Shown here piece after piece: positions 6,574 through 14,362 of a stretch of DNA of 14,362 nucleotides; position 1 is the stretch's first letter; each line of letters starts with the position of its first letter. A program made the translations under genes and the position numbers. The stretch spans positions 1-14,362 of the forward strand of contig DAOUVM010000017.1 of assembly GCA_030667645.1 (NCBI GenBank), in the 5' to 3' direction. Below the pieces are notes generated by a model. The model saw only the letters and a program-made list of their open reading frames with translations. It was not told the origin of the DNA and did no database searches. This DNA is from Ardenticatenales bacterium (GTDB lineage: Bacteria > Chloroflexota > Anaerolineae > Promineifilales > UBA4811).

Positions 6574-6577
6574 GTCA
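6545..6577. promoter_or_regulatory. Probable PadR operator overlapping the promoter
   Basis: TGACATTA (6545-6552) and TAATGTCA (6570-6577) form a perfect 8-bp inverted repeat with a 17-nt spacer, covering most of the -35 and -10 boxes. PadR-family repressors are known to bind palindromes containing ACAT/ATGT arms near their own promoters, so autorepression is the natural reading. Binding itself is inferred. Confidence 0.6.
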
Positions 6578-6594
6578 GCATGAAGGAGAAAGCA

Positions 6595-6909
6595 ATGACC
6601 GACAATCTGACACTAGAACTGCGGCGCGGGGCCATTGTGTTGGCGGTCCTGAGCCAACTGGAGAAGGAGCAGTACGGCTATTCGCTCATCAAGCTGCTGG
6701 CGGACCGGGGAATGGAGATAGATCAGGGAACGATCTACCCTCTGTTGCGGCGACTGGAAGCCAACGGTTTGCTGTTGAGCGAGTGGCGGGTTGAGGGACC
6801 GCGGCCGCGGCGATATTATCGCGCGAGCCCGGCCGGCAAGGCGACGCTAGAGGCACTCGGTAACGAGTGGAAGCGATTGGTGGAGGTTATGGAAGGATTG
6901 ATGTCATGA
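6595..6909 (+). CDS. PadR-family transcriptional repressor
   Basis: A 104-aa winged-helix DNA-binding protein of the short PadR class. MTDNLTLELRRGAIVLAVLS opens the first helix, YGYSLIKLL (27-35) and GTIYPLLRRLEANGLL (45-60) form the helix-turn-helix with its recognition helix, and GPRPRRYYRASPAGK (68-82) is the wing. The C-terminal helix (about 84-103) is the usual dimer helix. The start at 6595 is preferred over the ATG at 6580 because AAGGAG (6583-6588) is 6 nt upstream of it and because 6580 lies at the expected transcription start. The gene ends ATGTCATGA, so its stop overlaps the next start by 4 nt. The pairing with a HAAS-domain membrane protein is common, and the repressor likely controls both genes through the operator at 6545-6577. 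The effector is unknown. Confidence 0.93.
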   Translation: MTDNLTLELRRGAIVLAVLSQLEKEQYGYSLIKLLADRGMEIDQGTIYPLLRRLEANGLLLSEWRVEGPRPRRYYRASPAGKATLEALGNEWKRLVEVMEGLMS

Positions 6910-7973
6910 AGATGCAACAAGACAGTGAACTCATAGAACGTTACGTGGCAGCGGTGGGGCGCCTGTTACCACGGCGGATCCGAGCCGATGTGGAGGCTGA
7001 ACTCCGATCATCGCTGAGCGACGCCCTGGAAGACCGCAGCGAGATGCTAAAGCGCCCGGTCGACGAAGAGATGGTGGCGGAGATTCTCGTCCAGATGGGC
7101 AATCCGGAGCAGGTGGCAGCGAACTACCAGCCCAAGCGCTACCTGGTGGGACCCCGCTTGTATCCTGCCTTTGTCCGGGTGTTGACGATTCTGCTGGTGG
7201 TGCTGGGAGCAGTGCACCTGGTCGGACTGGCGGTGGCGCTAGGGGGAGCCGGCCGAGAGGCGCTAGAGATCGCGGCGGAGACGATGGGCGAGTTTGTCGC
7301 TTCCTTCTTTGGCGCACTGGGCATGACGGTGCTCATCTTTGGGATCCTGGATAGGGTTGTGCCAGCCGAACCCGAACGATCGGCCAAGTCATGGAACCCC
7401 CGCGGTCTGCCGGAGGTGGATTCTCAGACCTCGGTCGGCATGATCCAAGTGGCCCTCGACATTGCTTTCGCAGCCGGGTTCATGGTGGTGTTGAATTTCT
7501 TTCCGGACAAGGTGGGAATGGGCTTGATGCGGAATCAGGAATGGCATTGGATCCCGGTGCTAACCACGGCGTTCGGCAGCTATTTGCTGGCGCTCAACGT
7601 TCGCTGGGTGCTCGGGATAGTGCACGGCGTATGGCTGCTGCGACAGGGTGAGCGGCGAACCTGGAACCGGTGGGCGGCGCTGGCCCTGCACCTGTTCAGT
7701 ATCGCTATTCTCTACACCATGATCGTTGGTCAGCCGGTGATTGCGCTGCCGCCCTATTGGGAAGCAGAGTACCTGGGTGCGCTAAAGGGGATAGGTTTCG
7801 GCGGCGCGGAGAGGCTGCTCGCCTCAGCACAGGACCATCTCCTAGGGCTCATCATCTTGATCATCGGGATCCGCATGGTCAAACAGGTAGTGGCCATGGC
7901 AAAGACGGGAACGTTCCCATTGACGTGGCGGCTTGAGTTACCCGCGGACAAGGGCAACTCGGGTCCCCGATAG
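6906..7973 (+). CDS. HAAS-domain multi-pass membrane protein, PadR partner
   Basis: A 355-aa membrane protein. Residues 7-83 form the helical HAAS domain found beside PadR regulators: LIERYVAAVGRLLPRRIRAD, then VEAELRSSLSDALEDR, EILVQMGNPEQVAANY and RYLVGP. About six hydrophobic segments follow, near residues 89-113, 132-152, 177-199, 216-245, 257-280 and 311-331. The protein therefore has a cytoplasmic-type N-terminal domain and a membrane part of unknown function. The ATG at 6906 overlaps the padR stop (ATGA) and has GGAAGGA 8 nt upstream, so translation is probably coupled. HAAS proteins are thought to take part in envelope signalling or stress response alongside PadR; the actual signal or transported substrate cannot be read from the sequence. 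No ABC transporter genes are adjacent, unlike in many PadR operons. Confidence 0.85.
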   Translation: MKMQQDSELIERYVAAVGRLLPRRIRADVEAELRSSLSDALEDRSEMLKRPVDEEMVAEILVQMGNPEQVAANYQPKRYLVGPRLYPAFVRVLTILLVVLGAVHLVGLAVALGGAGREALEIAAETMGEFVASFFGALGMTVLIFGILDRVVPAEPERSAKSWNPRGLPEVDSQTSVGMIQVALDIAFAAGFMVVLNFFPDKVGMGLMRNQEWHWIPVLTTAFGSYLLALNVRWVLGIVHGVWLLRQGERRTWNRWAALALHLFSIAILYTMIVGQPVIALPPYWEAEYLGALKGIGFGGAERLLASAQDHLLGLIILIIGIRMVKQVVAMAKTGTFPLTWRLELPADKGNSGPR

Positions 7974-7974
7974 A

Positions 7975-8009
7975 GCCGGCCACAGGCGGCGAAGGCACGG
8001 CTGGCCGGC
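7975..8009. terminator. Hairpin between convergent genes, possible bidirectional terminator
   Basis: GCCGGCCA (7975-7982) and TGGCCGGC (8002-8009) are perfectly complementary across a 19-nt loop, in the 62-bp gap between the convergent HAAS and DinB-like genes. The position fits a shared transcription end, but there is no T tract. Confidence 0.3.
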
Positions 8010-8035
8010 CGATGGTGCGGCCAGGGAACAGAGGG

Positions 8036-8503
8036 CTAGGAATCGCGCCAGCGCTGGATCGCGCTGGCGTGTTCTGTTTCGTGGTAGGCCAGCCCGGCCA
8101 TGGCCTCGGCCAGCGTGTTACGGTGGCCCCAGGGCCAGGTGAATGTCTCTTCCCATTGCTCCGGCAGCGCTTGCGCGACCAGAGTTAGAAACTCGCCGCG
8201 GGCGGCCACCAGCCCGTTCAGAATGACACCCAGCGCTTCAGGTCGCTTGCTGGCGGCTTGCTCGCCGTTCCAGGCATCAAAGTCACTTATCACCTCGACC
8301 GCAGCAAGTTCGTTGGCCGCAATAGCTCTCAGCGCATCCACAGCCACCTCTTCCCAGGAGGCAATATGTCCCAGAATGTCCTTTGCGGTCCACTCTCCCT
8401 CTACCTTTTCATGAGTCATACGTTCCTCGCTCAGGCCTTCGATAGCCGTGAGAAGGGCTTGGCGGCTCTCCACCAGTTGTGCGAGTGCCTGATCGGGGGT
8501 CAT
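8036..8503 (-). CDS. DinB/DfsB-superfamily four-helix protein
   Basis: A 155-aa soluble protein of the DinB-like four-helix-bundle superfamily, closest in style to the ClbS/DfsB group. GEWTAKDILGHIASWEE (36-52) and GLAYHETEHASAIQRWR (137-153) carry three histidines, H46, H141 and H145, at the positions of the usual metal triad. Members include thiol-dependent transferases and resistance or detoxification proteins; nothing here fixes the substrate. The ATG at 8503 has AGGAG 8 nt upstream, and the length is normal for the family. It is transcribed alone, converging on the HAAS gene and diverging from the giant gene. Family confident, function open. Confidence 0.85.
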   Translation of the reverse strand: MTPDQALAQLVESRQALLTAIEGLSEERMTHEKVEGEWTAKDILGHIASWEEVAVDALRAIAANELAAVEVISDFDAWNGEQAASKRPEALGVILNGLVAARGEFLTLVAQALPEQWEETFTWPWGHRNTLAEAMAGLAYHETEHASAIQRWRDS

Positions 8504-8547
8504 GGCAGCTACTCCTGTTGAATCTGGTTGATGGTTGATTGTTGCTC

Positions 8548-8576
8548 AGTTTAGCAGAGTGGGAAACTGGCGTCAA
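8548..8576 (-). promoter_or_regulatory. Promoter of the DinB-like gene
   Basis: On the minus strand TTGACG (8576-8571) and TAAACT (8553-8548) are exactly 17 nt apart, about 45 nt upstream of the ATG at 8503. Tandem GGTTGAT repeats lie between the promoter and the start on the plus strand (8526-8539). Confidence 0.5.
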
Positions 8577-8865
8577 CCGGGGAGGGCGGGACACGGATGG
8601 GTGTTGATAGCACTAGAGCGATCTGAGAAAGGAACGAAACTAGTCTCGGCCGGGGCACGAGATGGTGGCATGAAAAGTCCCGCGACCTGTTTTTATGTTA
8701 ATTCGCCTTCCGTCTTGTCCGGAATGCGCTCCGCGGCCACAAGAATGCCAAGTTGTTGTTAAACAAGTCATAGAGTTGGCTATCTGGCATTCCAGAGGGG
8801 CACAACAATCTGGAACAGCAAGAACGGCGCTGGCGAGGGAGACGACCGTGGCGACGACGTTTTGG

Positions 8866-8894
8866 TTGACGGCGCCCGGGGAGTGCTGTACAAT
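8866..8894 (+). promoter_or_regulatory. Candidate promoter of the giant secreted protein gene
   Basis: TTGACG (8866-8871) and TACAAT (8889-8894) are 17 nt apart. If used, it gives an unusually long leader of about 350 nt before the ATG at 9249. No better site was seen closer to the gene. Confidence 0.4.
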
Positions 8895-9063
8895 GACCAC
8901 GTTGGTGGTGGCGGCTCCCCATGGATCAGGACTGACGATTCCAATCCAAATCGGGAGCTGCAGTCCTTTCTAGTTCGATTTCGGGTCTTGAGATGGGACA
9001 AGCTGGTTGCGTCAAGCCCGGCGGGCACGAGTCAGACGGCACAACCCTCTTCTGCCCGCCAAT

Positions 9064-9147
9064 GAATCTGTCCCAATCCGACCCACTCTTGTTGCCACCT
9101 GCGGGTTTGACCTTTCAGTCTGACCGAATCTGCCCCAATTCGGACCA
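9064..9147. repeat. Imperfect 22-bp direct repeat in the leader of the giant gene
   Basis: The stretches 9064-9085 and 9126-9147 match at 18 of 22 positions; both begin GAATCTG followed by (T/C)CCCAAT. The core CCCAATCCGA (9072-9081) recurs exactly at 9204-9213. The two copies are 62 bp apart, upstream of the start at 9249. Confidence 0.5.
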
Positions 9148-9248
9148 AAGAGAGCGGCCTATGACACCTTGATTTGATGCACGGCCAGGGATAGTACGGG
9201 CTACCCAATCCGAGAGCGCCAACTCGGACTCGTTCTGGAGGAAAGACA

Positions 9249-12200
9249 ATGCTTCGATCAACCGCTAGTTCGACCAAGGTTTTTCGCGTGAATGCCCAGT
9301 CGCTATTGATTCTGTGTCTGGTGATGCTGGTCGCATTCATCCCCGTTTTGCCTCCCATACTCCCAAACTCATCCCCGGCCGAATCCGCGGTGCCAGAAAC
9401 CCTGCCCTTGATCACGAATGTGGCAGCGCCCGCTCCGGCCGAGCCCAATGTCCAGCCGCTATCAGGAAAGGAACTCATCGAGCGGCGCGACGCCTTTTCG
9501 CGCCATTTCGACCGGGGCGACGGAGAATACGTCGCCATGGTCGGTGTAAACCCGATCAACTATCGGGACGCGGCCGGACAGTGGCAGCCGATCGAGGCTG
9601 GTTTTGCGCCAGTCCAGGGTGGCTGGCAGGTGAGCCGCAACAGCCTGCAGAGCACGCTGGCGCAGGACAGTACGGCCGTGCAACTCGAAACCGGAGGGGT
9701 GCTCCTGGGGTGGCAACCGAGTGGGCTTGAGGCGAGTGACGGACAACAATCACTGCTCGAACTGGCCGTGCCGTTGCCGCCGAACCAAGTGGAACCGGCC
9801 GTGCATGGCGAAACCGACATGACCCTACGCTACACCCATGCGTGGAGCGATCCTACGCTAGTTGAACAGTTCCGCAGCGGACCCGGCGCGCTCAAACAGG
9901 AATTGATCCTGACAGCCCCACCCGAACCGGTTCCTGGCGCCCTGTGGCTGGAGTTGCGTGCATTGCTGACTATCCCGTCCGACGTGCAACTCTATGCCGA
10001 CGGCCAACTCCAAAACGATGATTTTGTGACCGAAGGACCGATCGAATTGCGCAGCTCAAATGGAGGCTCATTGCTGACCTTTGCTCCCCCGGTGGCCTAC
10101 GAGCAAGTCTCGGGCGGAGCGCAGGTAAATGGCCGCTACAGTGTCTTGCGCCAGGGCAGCCAACTGGTGCTGCTGGTGCAGACCCCCTGGGATTGGTGGG
10201 TCGATCCCAGCCGGCAGTATCCGGCAGTGCTGGACCCGACCATGCAGGTGATTCAAGACCTGGATGGAGCGACTATCCACGTCGGAGAGTCTCCCACTAA
10301 CGATCCCCTGCCAACAGCCCTCGTCTTCCACAGTACCTGTGTGGGTCACAATCGCTATGTGGATCTTTTTGGGTCCTACGAACGCGGTTACGTCAAGTTT
10401 CCCTTGCCCGCCCTGCCCCGAGGCGCCGCGCCCAGCGGCGCGACTCTGGTAGCCGTGCCCGAAAACACCGGTTTCGACCCTACTTTTCGTTGGTACCCAG
10501 ACAGAATCACTCGCCAGCCAACCTATGTGCACGAGATGACAGAGGACTGGAGCCCCTTGATGGGCATCGACACACTCCCGCCGGGTTGGAATTACCCTAG
10601 CATGAATGATTCCACCAATCTGGAATACATCCTCAAGCTCGACCCAGGCTTGGGCATCACGGATACTTTCCCGGCGACCACCTGGGACGTGACCGGCATC
10701 GTGCAGAGCTGGTACAACGGCGATAGCGCAAACCATGGTCTGGCCCTGAAACTCAAGTATGAAGAGTTTCGCGAGTGGCATGAGGTATTGGAACCGCTTG
10801 GCTCGCTACCACCCCCGGCGGGAGTGTACCCCACCCGTAACTGCTTCCCCACCTCGGCTCAATGGAGTAATCTGGACCAGGTGTTGGCCAATCCCGAAAA
10901 CCCCACGGCCGACGGTGCTGGCCTCGGTCTGCTGATCAGCTACACTGCGCCGGAGCTGGCTGCCAACGAGTTCAGGACCAGCGAGGTGCCCTCTACCAAT
11001 CCACAGGGCAGCTACCGGCACCAGTACCACGAATACGAATTACCCGCAGCTACACCACGCTGGCGCTTGGTGGCATCGCAGGGTGCACTGGCCGCCGATA
11101 CAGTCTACGCCAATACTCCCCTCGATCTGGCCGATGGTGCCGGTGAGGTTTTGATGAGTTCCGACGCGGGAAGTGCGGCGCCCGGCAACGAGAGCTACGA
11201 GTGGCAGCCCAACTTTCTAGTGATCAATGGTCATCAAACGCTGCCGGACGGTTTGCGCCTGCGGGTGCAGCCCGACAACCAACCCACCGCTACCCATAAC
11301 GACAAGCTCCACTACCTGCAGATCGCTGACGCTCTTCCGGCCCCAACCCTGCCCGGTTTCGGTATCCCCACTACAGTGCCCATGACCCTCATGCGCGAAC
11401 TGATACGCGGCCAAGAGCTTGACCTGGACGAGGACACCACCATCGAGATCAAGATTCCCTACGCCAGCGCCGGGTTGAATAGCAGCACCGCTCGCAACTT
11501 TAACCTGCAAATATTCGCGCCCGGTTTCCAGTATGGCGGCCGTATGGTCAACGGTGCGGAACTGACCCGTGGTCCGGATGCCTACGAGATCGAATTTTCC
11601 GTGCCGCCGGGCCAGAGCGGAGAGTGGCTGTTGGCGCTCAACAGCAACCGGGAGCGACAGATCGTCAACATGGAGGCGCAGGTGACTGCTTGCCAGAACA
11701 CTGACGATGTGGTGCGCTACCCGCTGGATGGTGTCTGTGTTGAACTGCGCCGGCCGCCGGAAACCCTGACCATCGGTAATACCTATCAGGAGTTGGACAA
11801 CTTGCGCTTGTACAGCCCGGGCGGTTTCACCGGCAACTGCACCTCGATCTGTACCACCAGCCAACTGGACGGAACCGGTGTGCCAGTGATGCCGCTGATC
11901 GGTTTTGCAGATGACGACGACCACTGGGTGGCGCTCAAAGGGGGTACCTTTACGCTTGACCGCACCAGCGACCAGATTTCCACGACTCCCGACGCACGAC
12001 TGGTGCTGGCCGATTTCAGCAGTGAGACCGTGATCGTTTCACTGCCGGTGCTGCGCGGCGAGTTTCAAGCTACCCCCATCACCCGTCGATTGGAGACCAT
12101 CTCGGCTCCCAATGATACCTATCTGCTGGTCAAGAACCCGATGCATGACCAAGACGACGCCACTACCCTGACCTGGACCTTCGAGATCGACTTGCAGAGC

Positions 12201-14362
12201 GACCGCCTGCGCGGCTATGGACCGTTGGTCCGCACTGTGGAGCCAACGCCCAATCATCCCGCCACCGATTTCAACTTTAACGGCGAATGGTCCATCACCG
12301 CCCAGGGAGGACCCTCGCTGGAGGGGCGAATAGATCTAGACTCGGTCTCTGACGGCACCTTTAACGTGGGCACCCTTCTTGTCTCGCCGCCGGACTCGGG
12401 CTATGGCATCGAACACAACCCGATGGACGCCTCGGCCAATAGCCCGGCGGCGATACCACCCTTTATGCAGGTGCGGATGACCGGCGCCACCATCGCCCAG
12501 CCGGAGAACCTGGGAGGGGCCGAGTTGGCCGTCCAGGCACTGCTGTTCCCGCCAGGCCAAACGTTCAAGGACGAGCAGGACGATCAGGTGGAGGTGCAGT
12601 GCGGCCCTCATTGTTTCGATCTACGGGGGCCGGATGACGCCATGGCCGGGAGCGGTCCACTGATCGACCGCGAGTACCGCATGCCGGATCTGATCGTCCA
12701 GGACAGCGCCAATACCATCATGTACAACACTGCCCAGGGGGTGGAGATATTCAGCAGCGATCATCCCTACGCCACACAGAGCGCTGACGATCTCAATTTC
12801 AACTATGAGGCCTTTGGCGCCAGCGTTAGGACCTCATACAAGGTCTGCCCTGGACCACACGACCCGTTCAACGACAACGCGCAAGGTCCTGATGGTGACA
12901 AGACAACAGTCATCGAGGGCTCGGCCGTGATGGCGCTGCCCAACGCCGGCTCCGATAGTGGCGACCTCTCCGAAGGAGAAGGAATCGGGATCGAGTTTGT
13001 CTTGTGCGAGTCTTCACTGCGCACTTTGAGTTTTTGGTTCAACACCGGCACCACTACGGCCATCCCCATGGGCAACAGCGGCATCTTTTTGAACTTTATC
13101 GGCGGTACCATCAGCCTGACCCCACAACAGCCCAACCAGGAGGCCTATACCACGGTGGTGCTGGAAATGCGCTTCCGAGGGATGCAACCCAGCGCGGCCG
13201 CCTCGACCATCTTTAGCCGGGGCACGATCACCATTGACTCGCGCGGGCTGTTTGACGTACAAGTGCAGACCGGCGTACAGGTCTATTCCGGCATCGGCGT
13301 GGGCGTGGACGGCCATTTCTGGGTCGCCTGGAGCCCGCTAGATCTGGGCTTTGAGGTTCAAGCGTGTATCCCATACGACGGCTTTGATTCCGAGCAGTTT
13401 GGGGCGGGGAGCACACTCTGCGAGGGGAACGAGTTGCTATACGGCATGTTGCGAGCCCACCTGTGGGAAGGCCAGGGCTGGCAACACAAATACAACTGGC
13501 TGCCGGACGACGACGCCTTGCACGTGGCGGCGCGCTTTGAAGCCAAAATCACCATTGCGGCCGGGCTCATTTTGGATTGGGGGCCGGCCGTCATTCCACC
13601 TGACGACATGATATTGGCCGGTATCAAGCTAGCCTTTGGCGAGTTTTGCACCAACAACGCCTGTACCCAATATGAATGGGGCGTAATGGGCGCGTATATC
13701 ATCCTGGGCTACGATGCGGGGGCCTACTATGGCTTTGACAGCGGCATCAGCTTTTTCTTAGGCAGCGAGGATTACCTGCTCATTGACGAGGCGGGTCTGG
13801 CGGCCGCCAGCACCCGCCTTCAAGGCCGGAACCTGGTCAACCTCCGGGCTGCTTCACAAGCGACCACTGTCAGCATCAGTTCCGGCGTGCCCAGCGCCAT
13901 GTTTGGCCTGGCCTGGATCGATGGTTCACCCTCGCTTACACTGCACGAGCCGGCGCCAGGCAACCGCGTCATCTACAAGAACTCGGCCTACACCGATGTG
14001 ACCATCGCTATCACCCCCACGGTGGTCACCACCAGCCCGCTGGTGACCGGCGAGCAGACCCTTGTCGTCATTGACGAACCGTTGCCAGGCGAGTGGTTGG
14101 TGGATCTGGGCGACACGAACAGCGCAGCCGAATTCCGCTTCTTTTACTTTGCCAACAGCCCTGCGCCCACCTTGGCCCTGAGCAGTTTACCCCTTTCCGC
14201 CATCAACCAGACCAGCATCCCCATCAGTTGGACCAGCAGCATAGGCGAGGTTGGAGGCGCCCGGTTGAGTTTGTACTATGAAATGGTGACCGGTACAAAT
14301 CCGATTACCAGCAGCCAGGCGGTGGTCGGTCCCATCGTCGAGCGCATTCCATTGACCGCTAC
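9249..14362 (+). CDS. Giant secreted multidomain protein with DNRLRE-like module, 3' end beyond window
   Basis: One frame stays open for 1704 codons from ATG 9249 to the window end, so the protein exceeds 1704 aa. GGAGG (9237-9241) lies 7 nt before the ATG. The N-terminus has basic residues (K10, R13) and a hydrophobic run SLLILCLVMLVAFIPVLPPI, a signal peptide. Residues about 50-325 resemble the region ahead of DNRLRE domains (INYRDAAGQWQPIEAG at 103-118, YPAVLDPT from 324). The DNRLRE-like part spans about 330-505, with RGYVKFPLPALP (from 379) and TWDVTGIVQSWYNG ... GLALKLK (478-502). The next thousand residues are beta-rich, Cys-containing and unrecognised, including a DDDD run near 887. 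The edge contains an Ig/FN3-like segment (PLPGEWLVDLGDT, ISWTSS ... LSLYYE). DNRLRE modules often sit at the N-terminal side of Rhs-type or adhesin-like exoproteins; no Rhs repeats are seen here. A surface or extracellular role is inferred; no enzyme motif was found. Confidence 0.85.
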   Translation, partial: MLRSTASSTKVFRVNAQSLLILCLVMLVAFIPVLPPILPNSSPAESAVPETLPLITNVAAPAPAEPNVQPLSGKELIERRDAFSRHFDRGDGEYVAMVGVNPINYRDAAGQWQPIEAGFAPVQGGWQVSRNSLQSTLAQDSTAVQLETGGVLLGWQPSGLEASDGQQSLLELAVPLPPNQVEPAVHGETDMTLRYTHAWSDPTLVEQFRSGPGALKQELILTAPPEPVPGALWLELRALLTIPSDVQLYADGQLQNDDFVTEGPIELRSSNGGSLLTFAPPVAYEQVSGGAQVNGRYSVLRQGSQLVLLVQTPWDWWVDPSRQYPAVLDPTMQVIQDLDGATIHVGESPTNDPLPTALVFHSTCVGHNRYVDLFGSYERGYVKFPLPALPRGAAPSGATLVAVPENTGFDPTFRWYPDRITRQPTYVHEMTEDWSPLMGIDTLPPGWNYPSMNDSTNLEYILKLDPGLGITDTFPATTWDVTGIVQSWYNGDSANHGLALKLKYEEFREWHEVLEPLGSLPPPAGVYPTRNCFPTSAQWSNLDQVLANPENPTADGAGLGLLISYTAPELAANEFRTSEVPSTNPQGSYRHQYHEYELPAATPRWRLVASQGALAADTVYANTPLDLADGAGEVLMSSDAGSAAPGNESYEWQPNFLVINGHQTLPDGLRLRVQPDNQPTATHNDKLHYLQIADALPAPTLPGFGIPTTVPMTLMRELIRGQELDLDEDTTIEIKIPYASAGLNSSTARNFNLQIFAPGFQYGGRMVNGAELTRGPDAYEIEFSVPPGQSGEWLLALNSNRERQIVNMEAQVTACQNTDDVVRYPLDGVCVELRRPPETLTIGNTYQELDNLRLYSPGGFTGNCTSICTTSQLDGTGVPVMPLIGFADDDDHWVALKGGTFTLDRTSDQISTTPDARLVLADFSSETVIVSLPVLRGEFQATPITRRLETISAPNDTYLLVKNPMHDQDDATTLTWTFEIDLQSDRLRGYGPLVRTVEPTPNHPATDFNFNGEWSITAQGGPSLEGRIDLDSVSDGTFNVGTLLVSPPDSGYGIEHNPMDASANSPAAIPPFMQVRMTGATIAQPENLGGAELAVQALLFPPGQTFKDEQDDQVEVQCGPHCFDLRGPDDAMAGSGPLIDREYRMPDLIVQDSANTIMYNTAQGVEIFSSDHPYATQSADDLNFNYEAFGASVRTSYKVCPGPHDPFNDNAQGPDGDKTTVIEGSAVMALPNAGSDSGDLSEGEGIGIEFVLCESSLRTLSFWFNTGTTTAIPMGNSGIFLNFIGGTISLTPQQPNQEAYTTVVLEMRFRGMQPSAAASTIFSRGTITIDSRGLFDVQVQTGVQVYSGIGVGVDGHFWVAWSPLDLGFEVQACIPYDGFDSEQFGAGSTLCEGNELLYGMLRAHLWEGQGWQHKYNWLPDDDALHVAARFEAKITIAAGLILDWGPAVIPPDDMILAGIKLAFGEFCTNNACTQYEWGVMGAYIILGYDAGAYYGFDSGISFFLGSEDYLLIDEAGLAAASTRLQGRNLVNLRAASQATTVSISSGVPSAMFGLAWIDGSPSLTLHEPAPGNRVIYKNSAYTDVTIAITPTVVTTSPLVTGEQTLVVIDEPLPGEWLVDLGDTNSAAEFRFFYFANSPAPTLALSSLPLSAINQTSIPISWTSSIGEVGGARLSLYYEMVTGTNPITSSQAVVGPIVERIPLTA

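Larger units (their letters stand above)
8577..9248. other. Gene-free stretch upstream of the giant gene
   Basis: Short open frames exist on both strands (for example 8640-8900 minus and 8695-9065 plus) but none has a recognisable motif. The stretch contains a complementary pair GAATGCCA (8743-8750) / TGGCATTC (8785-8792), a promoter-like site at 8866-8894 and short direct repeats near 9064-9213. A degraded gene cannot be excluded. Confidence 0.5.

Noticed and set aside
8640..9065. Small open frames on both strands before the giant gene
   Set aside because: None has a recognisable domain or a good start site; a decayed gene remains possible but cannot be supported.
9032..9559. 175-aa minus-strand frame across the start of the giant gene
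   Set aside because: It overlaps a signal-peptide-bearing gene with a good ribosome binding site and has no motif of its own.
10068..13702. Several minus-strand frames of 60-237 aa
   Set aside because: All lie opposite the continuous 1704-codon plus-strand frame and show no domain signal.

Overview
The window looks like chromosomal DNA of a Chloroflexota bacterium, probably of the Anaerolineae/Caldilineae kind. This is an inference from three signs: the secreted protein at 2136-4451 carries the linker LPLVLRNY followed by Thr/Pro-rich TPTP spacers, a style common in that phylum; most of the sequence is G+C-rich; and a PadR regulator is paired with a HAAS-type membrane protein. No rRNA, tRNA, phage gene, complete IS element or convincing CRISPR array was seen.

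Left region (1-1778, all minus strand): a broken gene train reads from right to left. It holds a MazE-like antitoxin remnant, an overlapping MazF/PemK toxin with a shifted C-terminus, and a class C beta-lactamase-family serine hydrolase that is frameshifted and runs off the left edge. The lesions include single-base changes in homopolymers and one apparent deletion of about 13 nt, so decay is likely, though sequencing error could explain the single-base ones.

Middle region: 2136-4451 (+) encodes a 771-aa secreted protein with seven exact-length 58-aa beta-propeller blades, a carboxypeptidase-regulatory-like domain and a C-terminal jelly-roll-like domain. A good sigma70-type promoter precedes it, and its leader contains two G9 tracts. 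After a 917-bp gene-free convergent stretch with degenerate repeats and two hairpins comes a lone glycosyltransferase-like gene (5369-6280, -). Divergent from it is a two-gene operon (6595-7973, +): a PadR repressor translationally coupled to a six-helix HAAS-domain membrane protein. The PadR promoter has perfect -35 and -10 boxes inside a perfect 8-bp inverted repeat, a probable autoregulatory operator.

Right region: a DinB/DfsB-type four-helix protein (8036-8503, -), then a 745-bp gene-free stretch with a promoter-like site and short repeats, then a giant secreted protein that starts at 9249 (+). The giant gene stays open for 1704 codons to the end of the window; it has a signal peptide, a DNRLRE-like module and an Ig/FN3-like repeat near the window edge.

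The genes do not form one obvious pathway. The two big secreted proteins suggest a cell-surface or extracellular role, the PadR/HAAS pair suggests envelope signalling, and the left region looks like a decaying toxin-antitoxin island. No previously undescribed system can be claimed with confidence. The best leads are the giant protein, the G9-tract leader, the PadR operator and the 62-64-bp spaced repeats.
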